Source: Roridomyces roridus (taxonomy: Eukaryota > Basidiomycota > Agaricomycetes > Agaricales > Mycenaceae). From it: a DNA stretch of 64,000 nt. Below the pieces are notes generated by a model. The model was not told the origin of the DNA and did not search any database. It was given only the letters and a program-made list of their open reading frames with translations. Positions within the stretch are counted from its first letter, which is position 1, and every line of letters begins with the position of its first letter. The stretch covers positions 79,961 through 143,960 of the forward strand of contig JARKIF010000082.1 of assembly GCA_029378245.1 (NCBI GenBank), read 5' to 3'. Positions 36,080-47,339 of the stretch are shown piece after piece. The position numbers and the translations under genes are program-made.

Positions 36080-36360
36080 AGAGAGATAAAGAAAAGAAAA
36101 TTTGATGCAAGCTATGTTAGTTGCGGGTATATGTAACCTGGCACTCGGCGGTCGGAAAGCGAACAAAACCAAACGACCCAAGCACTGCTCGCACTAGAAG
36201 GACAAGTCAGCTCCGTCGACAGCAACATAGAAAAAACACGCACACGTCAAACGACTCGAACACCCCTTCAGAATCTTGAAGAAGTTGAGGTAGGAAGTTT
36301 TGCTGGTGGCGAAAAAAAGTTGGGCGTCCCCTACAGTCTTCATGGCCGCACTAGAAACCT
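36080..36360 (-). repeat. Conserved block after gene X-B (copy B)
   Basis: Matches the blocks after X-A and X-C. Landmarks on the plus strand are GCAAGCTATG near 36108, GCGGGTATATG near 36124, ACGACCCAAGCACTGCTCGC near 36172, and GGTGGC with GTTGGGCGTCCCC at 36305-36331. Confidence 0.75.
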
Positions 36361-36460
36361 CGCTCGTGTCCCTCGAATTAGATCCTCTCTCGTGGTGGTT
36401 GAGGTTGACGCTGCGTTGGGCGCTTCTTCTGGTCGTATGGTATTCTTCGCTAGCCGATTC

Positions 36461-38079
36461 TCAACCGAGTGCTGCAGGTAGAGAGGACATGATGGCTTTC
36501 ATTCTGTGTCGAGTTTAGTTATGGTAATAAAATGAAAAGTAAAGAGATATACCTGCGGCGTCGCCAGCGCCAATATTGTACCCTTGGGATTACGTTGCGC
36601 ACCACGGGCATCTACTCGATAGTGAGTGGAAGAAAAAATCAGTGGCAATGGGACGCACAATGTAGAAATAGCTATAGATGATGATGACGGGCGCGGCGAT
36701 GAGCTGGGAAACGCGGGTCAATGACGGAAGTGGACCGAAAAATAAGATGCTCACCAATTTCTGACTCCAATGTGCGCGTACCCACATCGACTCCCATAGC
36801 AAACGCACAAGCTCGTGAAACTCTTTCTTCTGCATGATCCTCCAGTTGTTGTGGCGTTCCTTATAGAACCGGCGGAACTGTGCCAATTGTTCGCGCGCCT
36901 CTGGCGAAGAAGAGGCGAGGTCCTCTAAATCGTGAAACCACCTTCGAATTCCACGACCCAGTGGCTTGAGTTCGGATGACGTAAAGGAAATATCCGCCAA
37001 AAAGCGAAAGATCACCGTAGCAATCCAGGTCCAAAGGGATACAATTGCAACAAAGATCGGTAGACCACCAGGACGAAAAGATCGGACGATGGCCCAAATT
37101 GTGGACGGAAGGTGGAGCAGCGCCAAGTAAACGGTGCGAAGACAGGCCCACGAGGAATAGATCACCAGAGGTCCGGTGACGATCTGAATGAAGTGCATCA
37201 GTACCAAAAACTACAAACGAAAGGGGCAGGAGTACCGAAATAGTTTCCCATGAGAAGGTGGGACTAGCCATTACAACGCGGCGTCGAATGTCTTCGATGC
37301 TTGGTGTGTATCCGTCACGGCAATAGAAGTAATAATACATCCAGAGTATCCGACGGAGCTTGGGATGCAAAGCCCACAGCAACCACGGACCCAGCGTGAG
37401 GCAGCTTCCCGAAAATATTTCGAGGTATTGAGCTTTGTCGAGACGGACTCGGTGGCGGGAGATGAAGGCGACAGCGCGTCGCTGGGCGAGGACGATGAGG
37501 AGCCCGGCGAAATGACCGACAACCGCGAGGAATGCCGTCTTGAGATAATACAGGCCGTAGTCGTAGATATGTTGGATAAGACTGAGAATATCTAAAACCC
37601 TGTTCTCGAGTACCAGTGCTAGGCGGTATAGCATCAACTGGGGAAACAAGCTGTTCGAAGCGGGCGTCTTCGTCGTGGACGCATAGGCCAAAATGGTCAT
37701 GAAGAGCGCGAAGAAGAACGAGAGCAGCCGGACGCGATTCTGTGGTGCTATGTCGGGCTCTGTGACGGGCTCTGGTGGTACGGCTGCCGTTGGAGTTGGC
37801 GCACGGCGAGCGTCTTTGAAGGTCGACCAAATGGTGAAGACGACGCTGGCGAAAAGGAGGGCGGCCAATCCATACATAACGACGTAGGGGAGCTCGGATG
37901 GCTCGCTGGAAGTCGGGCTTGGAAGGCATCGTGTAGGCTCGAGGAAGATGGGGGTGGTGCGAGTCGGCGTGTACTTGACAACAGGCGGCGACTGCGTGGA
38001 GATGTGGAAAGCCTTGCTGGCGAAGAACAGGCCGGCGAAGCTGCGGGAGGGCGAAGAGGGCAGAAATCGAGTAGGGCAT
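36461..38079 (-). pseudogene. Gene X-B: membrane protein copy with N-terminal frameshift
   Basis: Paralogue of X-C with the same exon pattern. The ATG at 38079 opens MPYSISALFALP, but compared with X-C two bases are missing after it (near 38045), so the ATG frame leaves the family sequence. The family frame then continues unbroken from SFAGLFFASKAFHISTQ through helices at VVMYGLAALLFASVVFTIW, FFFALFMTILAYA and AVVGHFAGLLIVLAQRRA. Upstream in that frame there is only a GTG, and the first ATG inside it is at VVMYGL. Exon 2 starts IVTGPLVIYSSWACLRTVY, exon 3 is again 45 nt, and it ends SSLPAALG at TGA 36461-36463. A shortened protein from the inner Met is possible. Otherwise this is a young pseudogene. 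Confidence 0.75.
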
Positions 38080-38367
38080 GGTGGTGGTACTGAATCAAGA
38101 TGTAAATGCAGTGTCAGCCACCCTTGCACGGAAGATGGACAAGAAATTAGGCGCTACTCTACTTATCTGCTCAACGACGTTGGAACGACGCGTCTGGATG
38201 AACGCTATGTGGATGCCTTTGAGTCGGAGGTCAGTCTAGTCTCCTTCGACAGAGCTGCAGCCATCAAATCATTTCCTTCTCTCTTCTTCCCCACCACGTC
38301 CACACGCGTAAGTTCATCTCGCCTAGCTCAGTTTGGCTCAAACTCACTCTCAAACCTCTTCAAAGGG
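38080..38367. promoter_or_regulatory. Shared X-B/Y-B promoter with GACGCGTC
   Basis: The 288 bp between the divergent starts carry GACGCGTC at 38187-38194. The sequence next to X-B (ATTTACATCTTGATTCAG) is almost identical to that before X-C. Confidence 0.65.
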
Positions 38368-39422
38368 ATGCTGTCTTCTCTCTACAGTGTCTTTCACGGT
38401 CTGGCCGCCCTCTTCCTCGCGACACATGTCGCAGTCCACCTCTCGCCAGACGGCTCCCTACCACACTGGCGTTTGCCCACCCTGGATAATGTACAACACA
38501 CAGCGCATTCTGCGCTTAACACCGTCCTTTCTGTGGCCAACGCCTTCCTCCCGCCTCGCCCTATCCACTACAACTCGGTAGACGCGTTGGCCATGTGGCT
38601 CGCAGAAACGCAACAGGAGCTCGACATGGCACACCGCGAAATATCGCGCCTTCAGCACCTAGAGCGTCAAGTTCTTTATAAGCAGAGTCTGTCTGCACAG
38701 GGTACCCTCAACTCGCCTCTCACCCTCGGCCAGTGTCCTGCGTCACATCTCCACCACCTATCTCTCCCCATCCTACCTCCTCGCCCGCCGCTTCCCGCCT
38801 CAGAGCTCACACCCGCAGCACTCCCTGACTCTCTCCCTCTGAGCGACCCATCTGAGCCCGTGTGGTCACGTCTGATTGACCGCATGATGCAGCACCACAG
38901 TGGGCCGCCCTTGGTGTCGCTCTTAGTGTGCATCTTGCTCTTCATTGTCATTTGGTGCATCGCACGGAGGTTGGAAGTGCGCATCGGGAACCGTCGGCAG
39001 CATCCCTGCCAGGAAGATGTCCCTCTCGTCGCCGTCATACCGCCCGCCAACCGACGACAAGCCCCTGCGGCTGGATCTCTGACGCGACTCCGTCGGCGAG
39101 GATGGTCTCGCCCTAGCCAGCTCCAAATCCCGGCGGTTCAAGCTATATTCGCCGGTTCAGCCGCAGCGCTGCCTCTTCTACCGCCAATGACGCCACCCCC
39201 GAACGACCTCCGCTCGCCACCTGCTCCCGAACGTCTCGATTTCGCTGCTGCGTCCCATTCCACGCCGTTCCTGGAGAATGTACTCGCTTCAGTGGGACTG
39301 CAGGACGTTTCCATGGACGACGCGGTCGATGATACGTTTGCGGAACACGCTGGCGTGATTGACCCTTCCACTCTCGCATGGCCGCCCATCAGGCCCCGTG
39401 AAACACCCTGGGTTGTAGCCAC

Positions 39423-39632
39423 AATGCATTGTACCTTGCCGTGGCAGGGGGGTACATTTAAATAAGGTGACACCTTGACAAGGCAGCCATCATGTGCCCA
39501 CATTGCAATGTACCTTTGGCAGTGCACAGCAAAGAAATTAAAATGCAGCAAGGGGGAATTGAACCCAAAACCTCCTGCTGTCATCCAGGCAGAGTGGATG
39601 GCAGACACTTTAACCAACTGAGCTAGAGAAGA
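39423..39632 (-). repeat. SINE-like unit 1, tRNA-derived head
   Basis: On the minus strand a Pol III A box (TAGCTCAGTTGG, 39614-39625) and B box (GGTTCAATTCC, 39555-39565) are about 50 nt apart, as in a tRNA gene. A tRNA-unrelated body with GTACATTGCAATGTGGGCAC follows. It does not fold into an obviously intact tRNA. Confidence 0.65.
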
Positions 39633-39659
39633 GTGACAGAGGGTTCTCCACATCAAGCC

Positions 39660-39900
39660 AAACTATGCCCTCAGACTGAGATCCAGCAGTGAATCGGCGG
39701 TTAGACGCGGGTTAGGTTAGGTTAGGTTAGGTTTGGTGCACCCCTAAACAAATGACATCCCCCCCGCGGCTTCGTCTGTGAGTGGAAGAACTCGTAATCC
39801 ACCGTGAATGGGCGGTTAGGGGCGATATCTGCTGTGAATGGTGATTAGGGGCATCATCCAATGGGAATGACAGCATCAGATCAGGGCTGGTCAAATAGGG
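39660..39900. repeat. Tandem repeats and TTAGG array in centre of composite element
   Basis: A unit of about 40-50 bp with GTGAATGGGCGGTTAGGGGC recurs three times in imperfect form (near 39690, 39808 and 39835). Between the first two, GGTTA-type pentamers (TTAGG) repeat four times at 39712-39734. Confidence 0.7.
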
Positions 39901-39924
39901 TAGTAGTGGCCTCAAATAAAGCAC

Positions 39925-40170
39925 CCAGTATGGTTCTGTAGTGTAGCAGTAAGCAGTCATTCCTAATATAGTAATCCCTATGCTGGAGGTCTGGGGTTCA
40001 ATTCAGCCTGCTGGCAGCTATTTTGCCCTGCTGTGGCTGGGTGCAATTCATTTAGCAAGGCTGTGACAGGGTACAATGCAATGTGGGCACACTGTGGCTG
40101 GGTTGTCAAGCTGTGGCCACAATTAAATGTACCCCCCAGGCATGACAGGGTACATTGCCTATGTGGTACA
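39925..40170 (+). repeat. SINE-like unit 2, tRNA-derived head
   Basis: A degenerate A box (TGTAGCAGTAAG near 39942) and a B box (GGTTCAATTCA, 39995-40005) precede the same body as unit 1, in opposite direction (GGGTACAATGCAATGTGGGC at 40056-40090). Confidence 0.6.
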
Positions 40171-40672
40171 GCTACACCTCCGTGAAACTCCACGTGCATC
40201 TGAGGTCGTCGTGGCCCCTCGCATCGCCATTCTGGAGCCCGAGTCTTCGGCCGGGGCTTTACGGCGGGAGATGGAGGAAGATCAACGTCGAACGGACGAA
40301 GCTCTGGCCCGGGCACGCCAGGCAGCAGAGAACCGGCTCATGTCTGCATGGGCTGCAGGCCGCGTTCCTATTTTGCGGTCACCACTGCACCCACGCTTGG
40401 GGCTCGTGAATATGCCGCTGCAGAGGGAGACTGTTGGGGTGGTGGCGGAGGAGGAGGAGAAGGAGAACACGCCTCCGGAAGTTGTAGGTAAGGGGAAGGG
40501 GAAGGCGCGTGCGCCATAGATTATCGTACATGATTCATGAACTAGTCGGACTCTCTTTCATACACACTGTAGCAAACTATCACTCTCCTGTATAACGCTA
40601 GAACTTTTTTTGTAGGTACATCCAGTACTTAGATTGTATGTATGCTAGATTTGTATCCGGACGAACCACCAC

Positions 40673-40702
40673 CATCATCGATCATCGATCATCGATCATC
40701 TT
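40673..40702. repeat. (ATCGATC)n short tandem repeat
   Basis: About four units of ATCGATC/ATC in the presumed 3' flank of Y-B. Confidence 0.8.
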
Positions 40703-41018
40703 CAATGCCATCTTTATAAGAGCACTAGCTGGAACCCGTGCATCCGCACGGCAGTCTGGCAATCACTGACATGCATGATTCATTGAGACTCCGAAGAAGA
40801 GAGAGAGAGATGAAAAACCACTCTGGCTGCCAGTGGCAAATGCTTACTCGTCGTCGGCTGTTCTGCGCAGGTCCGTCGCTGCCGCTCTCTCCCTTGGCAC
40901 TCCTCAGCCTCCTCATACTTCAGTCTAAGTATTTGTATGTACTTCCATTGCACTCGTGAATAAAGCGATCATTCGACTTCCTGGATACTGCATGCAAATC
41001 TGTTTTTGTAGCTAGTCA

Positions 41019-41883
41019 TTATTTAGTCCAGCTAACCCATTTGACGTTGCCTTGCGATGGTAATCTTTCGGAGCGCATAATGCGGCTTCGTCTGCTTCTG
41101 CAAATACCGACAGCGTCACCCAGCAGGACACGGAGATCTGCTTCAAAGCCTGTTGAAGGTTCGTCTCCCTCGTGGCCGAAACATCGCAGAACCGACCGAT
41201 AACTTATAAGGGTACCCTTGCTGCGAATCGGCTGGGGAGAAGCGTGAGTGCGGGCCTTGTGGGGGTAGTGTTGTCGACGGTTGAGTAGATACATTGCCAG
41301 TTGAAGGACCGATAGCGGCCGTTTCAGCAGCCTCCCGTTCACGCCGAAGCCGCTGAGCACAACTTCGTGCATTGATTTCTTGAGTCTCCGGCGGTGTTCC
41401 CAAGCCCAAAGCCGCTTGAAGTGCTCGCTAAAAGCCAGTCAGAAAGAAACCAAGAACTTGCCACAGAATGAGCCCCACGCGCATGGAGAGCCGCAATCAC
41501 GGGTTCACAAAGAGCCTGAGGGAGGACAGGAAGAAAAGCACCCGTTCCGACTGAATCTCTGGACCCACGCCAAAAGCCGACAAAAAGCAGGGAGGAATCG
41601 ATTTATTTGGCTGTAGATCTCGCTGGGAGGCGCGAATACATCTTTCTAGAGGCCGGGGAGGCGTGCATACAGGTGTGGTGGGCCGTGGCTGAATGGGCGA
41701 AAACGGCTGAACGGCTCGGGAAGTCTCGGCAGTAAAAGGGAGGGCAGTAACAAAGCAGTAACATGGCTGAACTGGATGAGGAGCTGAAGAATGGAGAGAT
41801 GAAAGAGAGAGTGGGGCACAGCCGCTATCTGGCAGGGGTACACCTTGTGTAATCAAATTGATGGGAGAGGGTACCTCTGCCAT
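41019..41883 (-). CDS. Hypothetical Pro/Ser-rich protein, weak
   Basis: Not recognised. ATG at 41883 opens MAEVPSPINLITQGVPLPDS and runs to a stop at 41497. A second open stretch (41409-41143) with AQRLRREREAAETAAIGPST could be a further exon, with an intron near 41430-41500. Composition is Pro/Ser-rich with no membrane segment. Short frames with such charged runs are common in fungal transposon-associated proteins, so it may be a relic. Confidence 0.25.
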
Positions 41884-41889
41884 TTCACT

Positions 41890-44398
41890 TCCCACCTGGT
41901 GCTACAATACACAATCTGAGAGCAGGAACATCTTTGGTGTTATATTTAAACATCTCCTATAGGAGTACAATTCCTCCGAAGGCAAATGAAGAGAAGGGAA
42001 AAAAAGTCAACAGCATGAACCGAACCCATGACTCTGACACGATATCACGATGCAAACGGGTTGTTTGTACTTGCGTGGATAAACACTATCTATAACCTGA
42101 TTGGCTGAGAGCTCGAAAACGTGACTGCTGTCTTTTGTATAAGTAGATTTTTCACAATTCCCGCTACCTTTAGGTAAGGGTTTCTTATAGGGAGCAGGTT
42201 TTGACAGCTCTGGCAGTAAATCACATTTTTTCAGCAGTTTTGACTAAGCACATATCTTTTTGGCTGGTGCCGGAAGACGGCTTGAAGCACAGCATTTCAG
42301 TGACCATATTCGTGTAGAGTAAGCTGATGGAATTACGTGGCGCTTGCTCTCTCTTCACTGCTACGATGTTTCGATGTCTTCACCTCGCTACGCAACGTTC
42401 TGCGACCAACCTTTGTCGACAACCTTCGATGGTCACTCTGATACCACCAAGCTCCCTAGCTCATGTGTCCTGGGAGCCTCTACTTCACTGGCAGTCTTCA
42501 GGGTTTCTTACACTGCCCCTCATCGACGGCACCAACTCTTCTACTCCAATCAACCCTCTGTGCACTCCGGAGACCTTGAATATGATCTTATCCGTGGATG
42601 AAATTGGTTGAGCATTTGCCTGGACCGCCAAACGCTGCCACAGGCCAGTGGCCTTTTGCTTTGACCACCGGAGCCACACAGCCTGGAAAACTCCACTCAA
42701 GTATCGCGAATAGCAACACAACTTTGACACCATTGCTAATGCATCCTAAGGCTCAATCCAACCCCCCGTAGACATAGATTGCGAGCTCGAACAAAACCCG
42801 AAGGTAGGTCTCTCGTTCATGTCTTTTCCTAATGTGACCGATTCACTGTTGTAGGCTTGTCATTTACACCGATCCAACTGCCAGCTGTAGCCCAGCCCAT
42901 GGATGTGGATAGTGAGTCTGTACGAATCGCAGATGCCCTTGAAGGTAAGACACGACTTCCCATGGTCCGCTGATCCAATCTAATTGCTTCTTTGTTTGCT
43001 TCGTGAATGCGCTCTCTGTGGCGAGCGTCCAGCTTGTTCTTGTGCATCGTAAAATTCCAACTTTGCTGTCCCTGCTGAAACTGCTGAACCCGTTGAATTG
43101 TCTGCTGTTGCTGTTCGTATCATACATGATATATTTCTTGGATGTCATGTTACTCGAGCCCGTGTCCCAATCTTCCATGCAAAATTTGAAGCAGTTCATT
43201 GTGCCCTTGACTTGCATGTTGTGTTGATTTTTTCATGATCATGCCATGTGATACACATTTCCTTCCGATGTTTGTCAAACTGGCCATGGAGCCTGCCTCT
43301 CTCATAGATCAATGGGAACTTGCTAAAAAAAAACACGTGCATTCGATACTGAAAAAGGACATTTGAAGGACATACGCTCAAAGACAAAGATATCCATCAT
43401 CTCGAAAAACCACCAGGTAGCGGGCCTTGGCCGCCTTGCCGCTTGTCGGCCCTTTCAGCTTATAAATAATATGGTTGAGATTCTGACTGGAGGTGTTGAC
43501 CTTGTGGGGAATGGTTTGGGATTTCCCCCGTGATTGAGCCTGATGTTTCATGGTTTGGAGGATGGTTTATCTTTGAGCATGATGGTCTGGGCATCTTTAC
43601 TTAGCCTGGTTCAAGGTTTTTAATTCCAGCCAGATGGTTAGTGGACCTGCTTCCAATTGCATGGTTTCGAGTTCCAACTCATTGTCCAATCGAGGTGGAG
43701 GTATATGGGTCTTCCCGTGACACCGCCCAACTCAGATCAAAATTCGGATCAAACAAAACATTGTGAATTCGGCCCGGGATTCGGATCAGTGTGATGTTTC
43801 CAGAAGTTGAATTTGTACGGGAGGAAATTGTAAACTGACAGCAGAGAGAGCATTGAAAAAATTACTGCTCCAAGTCGAACCGCGTCATCAAAGTCGGATG
43901 GGTGACAATCGGTCTTCATTTGAGTCCCATGGTTAAGCAATTTTCGATGTACCACGCCGGCTGAGCAGAGGCACTGATGTGCACCCGGCAATCAATTTGA
44001 TGAGAGTTCGAGCCGATGGGCCGATCCACGCGGCAGACCAGAAACCATGTCGGAAATCTGGGTTTGAGCTTGTAAGTGGAGCGTTAGTCACAAGTGTTGA
44101 CAAGTATGTATAAGCGGGTCCAATTTTTGATAAGTCTAGATCAATTTCATAAGCGCTGCCAAGCGCTAAACTCAGCTGGATGCGTCAATTCTGGGAGGTA
44201 CATGAATACAAAAAAAAAACTACATATAATCGTTGGGCTGTGCGCACGGGTCCCCGGACCTACCCTATCGACAATTTCAAGTCGCTCAGGCCGGGGCAAA
44301 CAGCTTCAATTCTTCCTCTCTTGCGACAGGCTCATCCGGGTCAAAAGCGGCCAATTGGCGGCAGGTACAAAGTAGGGAATCCGCTTCATCTCTGAAGG
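41890..44398. other. Gene-poor region
   Basis: About 2.5 kb of AT-richer sequence. Short frames such as 42327-42611 have no recognisable content. Runs of A near 43325 and 44210 and direct AAGCGCTxxxxAAGCGCT motifs near 44150 suggest old insertions. I can name nothing. Confidence 0.4.
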
Positions 44399-44780
44399 TC
44401 AAGAGGGATTAGAAAAGCGACAGCGACAATGATTAAAAACACATGTTATGTCGCAGTGCAGCTTAATAACATTCCTGCAATAGTGGAGCAGACGGAAGTA
44501 GGAGCGGGCAGACTCGGACTGCTCGCGCAGAAGGCGCGTGTAGGCGAGGTTGCCTTCACAGAGGAGTTCGTCCCCGGTCGCGGACGCGATGATGTGAGAA
44601 GCCTGCACCAGTTTCAGCCAAGTATTCAGACAGACGAGGCGGCGGGATGAGACTCACACTCAATGGGGTTGATGGAGGGGCCGAGGGCTCAGAGGGCAAG
44701 GACTGAGAGGCCGTGGGCTCAGAAGACGAGGGCTCAGAGAGCTCAAAAGGAGGCGAGGGTAGGGTGCGGAGTGCTGACAT
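44399..44780 (-). CDS. Hypothetical small protein
   Basis: Not recognised. The ATG at 44780 gives MSALRTLPSPPFELSEPSSS, a Ser/Pro/Glu-rich start. An intron from about 44658 (GTGAGT) to 44600 (GTGCAG) joins STPLS to ASHIIASATGDELLCEGNLA, then YTRLLREQSESARSYFRLLH. The product is about 106 residues, without signal peptide or membrane helix. The splice is clean, which favours a real gene. It is divergent from the next weak gene across a very short gap. Confidence 0.4.
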
Positions 44781-44786
44781 TTTGGG

Positions 44787-45960
44787 GTGGTGAAGGTTGG
44801 AGACAAGGTCAACAATAGTTGTTGTTTATTTATTCGCGGCGTGACGTCGACTTTCTTTCATTCCAGCGGTGAACAAGATGACAAGGCACTCGATATCCCG
44901 GAACACCAGTCGCCCACTAACGCGATATCAGTGGGGACCGACCAACCGACGTCTAGATACTCCTTGACCTCTCCTTGCGGCAGGACGACATCATTGCGAC
45001 AGCATCGACTTGGGAACTTGAAGCCATGCAATCTACGCACGTATGGTCGGCTCATGGTGGAAGAACGGACGGTGGTGTAGGCAGGTACGTCCCTGCATCT
45101 TCTTTCATGCCTCCTCCTCCGTCACGACGGCTACGTACGCGGCGGCGACCATGACTTTCAACGACGTCTTCAGCACTCGTGGGCACTGGACGTCCAGTCT
45201 CCTTCTTTTGCGACACTTGTCAGCCCCGCGCCGATACCTAACAACGCCACTGACACGACGACGACCTCTCCGACTTCGACCCATCCGACCGACGTTGATT
45301 ACGAGCTACTGTATGGCCGAATTGTGTTGTTTGAGACGAATCCGGATGACCCGAGGGACTGGAGTGACTCATCCGGTGCGTGTTAGCGCTCAATCCCTTT
45401 CTTTTCTCACCCAATTCCCAACCAACTCTGCCTGGCGGACTGACGTGAAGGCAGCAACGACGGCGAAGAGGAAGACCAACGGGAGCGTGCTGCGACTATT
45501 ATTGTCCTTGCGCAACAACGCGCCTGGGAACCACTGCGCGCTGACAGTGAGCAGCCGATTCGTCGACGCCCACACCTCCGCCCGGTTCGTCAAGCACGGG
45601 TTCTTCCAGCGTGGCTGCCTGCATGGGTGCTTCATTTCAAAACTACATACGTTAACACGGATTCAGTCACCGTGCCTTCCTGCCCTTTACTTTATGGTAT
45701 GTCATGTCGCTCATCGATATGTCCGGCGAGCTGATTCGACTCCTCAGAATCCACGCTCCTTGGACCCTGGCATCTGGTATGTTAGTTTATGCATTATTCT
45801 GGCTGGGCGACTCATTTCATCTTTTTTCGTCATTGTATCCACCGCAAGTCTGCACCAAATGCGTGCAATCCAAACACGAAGGCGAGTCTGTTCCTTCTCC
45901 AACTTGAGCTACCCTGGCTTTAGTTTCAATCGCTGTTTTTGCACTGGACCATGGCACCGT
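44787..45960 (+). CDS. Hypothetical protein, low confidence
   Basis: Not recognised, and no clear start. A plausible reading has an exon ending at GCAG before 45084 (DIPEHQSPTNAISVGTDQPT), an intron from a GTACGT donor, and an exon 45173-45375 (ALDVQSPSFATLVSPAPIPN and VDYELLYGRIVLFETNPDDP). After another intron follows DGEEEDQRERAATIIVLAQQ, and then RAWEPLRADSEQPIRRRPHL with a Trp-rich stretch LPAWLPAWVLHFKTTY. The acidic and Arg-rich parts look coding. The 3' end is not fixed. Confidence 0.3.
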
Positions 45961-47339
45961 ATGTGTTCCATTCATCGTCTCGCGCTTCTGCTGACTTTGA
46001 CCCTAGATTCTGCCTCGACTGATCTCATTTGTACTCGTACGTGATCTGCGCTCTGCATCGACTCTGTGCTTACAAATCTCTAGTGCTCTTATTCATTCGG
46101 GGCGTCACTACTCAAAAGTCTTTTCCTTCTCGAATACTTCCCGCACTCACTTCAACTTGTAGATTGTTGAAACTCTCGTCAGTTCTCGCACTGGCACTCA
46201 AGAATTGCAACCGCCGTCATCTTCTCTCTCCGCGCACTCCCAGTACGTCTTTTTCCTTCTCCGCTTGTTCGCGCACTGAATCAATGGCGTAGATGTTCTT
46301 TATTCACTGTAAGTAGTCCACATCCTCGTTTTTCGTATATAGGACAATATAATCTGCTTCGACTTGGAATTTTCTGGATGTCTGAACTGGGAAGCGGGAG
46401 CGGGGCATTAGTGGGAGGCCTTGGGAGCCCTTAAAAAGCCCGTACAAGGCCCAGAAGCCTCCTGAGGGCTTGTGAAGACTTCTCAGTTTGAAAAGACATG
46501 GTTGAGGCCCTTTTGAGACCGTATGAGGCTCCTGCGGCCTTTTATGCCTCCCATACCCCTCCCATACCCCATGTATGGGTTTGGCATTTTTGGCGATGGA
46601 AAGGTTCGCCTTGGGGGCCTGGGACGGCCAGCTGCAGCTTGAAGACACTGGGATGACTGCCCTCCGGGTTGAGAACCATCCGTCCACGACGGCCGTCGGT
46701 GGGTAGACTCTGTTAAAGGATGGTAACCACTAGTAGCCAAGCTATTGACACGTCGATGGAGGGAACGATGAGGAGGCCGGCGACGAAGGCGGTGACAGCC
46801 GAGGCGAATTGGACTCGTGAGGGACTGGGCTGGATTGGGGCTGGATCCCAAGTCGATCGGAATCCGCTTATCAAATGACCGATGCACTTATACTTTCAGG
46901 CTGCAACTTATACATCGCCTCTAAGACGAACTTTTTGCTTGTAGTTCACTTATGAGAGGTGTGTTTTGCTTACGTGCTTATGGCTCTTATAAGTACCTAT
47001 CAGCGGGGTATAAGTACAGCAATGTTTTTCGGACACAACCAGAAACCTCAACCATCCCACGTCAACCATCAACTGACATATGTTTCACATGATCCTTACA
47101 CCTGAACCATGCTTTGAGCACTTGTTCTCGCAGCTCAAGCCCTGAAGCATCAAGTAAAATTCAACCAAAACCAAGAACCATCCACCATTTATTTTTTTGT
47201 GATAAATAACCTCATACATCTTGCACAACTTCATTGTTTGCTTGATGATATCAGATCCGTCTTTCTTTTTGCCCTCACCCAGTCTCTTGGTTGGTGCTAT
47301 TGTTGTCCATGACTTCATTCTAACCCAGTCTTCATAGCC
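45961..47339. other. Gene-poor region with repeats of imprecise type
   Basis: No gene is recognised. A G/C-biased stretch at 46395-46575 has repeated GGCCTT/AAGGCC and CCCATACC motifs. 46890-47010 has several CTTATA/TATAAG motifs in both directions, resembling a decayed MITE. 47200-47330 is similar to 59440-59510 and marks the left edge of the F-box duplication. Confidence 0.35.

Larger units (their letters stand above)
39408..40179. mobile_element. Composite element: two SINE-like units head to head
   Basis: The insert is bounded by CCGTGAAACACC (39396-39407) and CCGTGAAACTCC (40180-40191), a 12-bp target duplication with one mismatch. Its two ends are inverted copies of each other over about 120 bp (shared GGGGGGTACATTTAA, TGTGCCCACATTGCA and CAATGTACC). 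Each end is joined, toward the middle, to a tRNA-like head. The centre (39660-39900) has tandem repeats. There is no coding sequence. The whole unit seems to have moved as one piece. Confidence 0.75.
38368..40519 (+). pseudogene. Gene Y-B: single-pass membrane protein split by insertion
   Basis: ATG at 38368 opens MLSSLYSVFHGLAALFLATH. A coiled-coil-like stretch follows (residues about 71-105, with AETQQELDMAHREISRLQHL), then a Pro-rich linker, one membrane helix (PLVSLLVCILLFIVIWCIA, residues about 181-199) and a cytosolic tail. At RETP (39407) the gene is cut by a 772-bp insertion with a 12-bp imperfect target duplication. The frame closes in the insert at 39465. The tail continues after 40191 (RASEVVVAPRIAILEPE, a basic helix REMEEDQRRTDEALARARQA, the tripeptide KEN in EEKENTPPEVV and KGKGKARAP) to the stop at 40517-40519. 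The two halves share one frame before and after. Unless the insert is spliced out, the tail is lost. Confidence 0.75.

Noticed and set aside
38080..38129. Alternative start of X-B at 38129
   Set aside because: The codon is GTG, and the region is homologous to the 5' UTR of X-C.
37948..38367. Upstream extension of Y-B into the X-B coding region
   Set aside because: The frame opens with no convincing start and overlaps the X-B exon and promoter in antisense; MLSSLYSVFHG at 38368 fits the family layout.
39545..39632. Minus-strand tRNA gene
   Set aside because: A and B boxes are good, but the stem pairing is not convincing and it continues into a repeated body; better explained as a SINE head.
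46395..46575. Retrotransposon fragment
   Set aside because: The sequence is repetitive in composition, but no reverse transcriptase, integrase or LTR text can be read.
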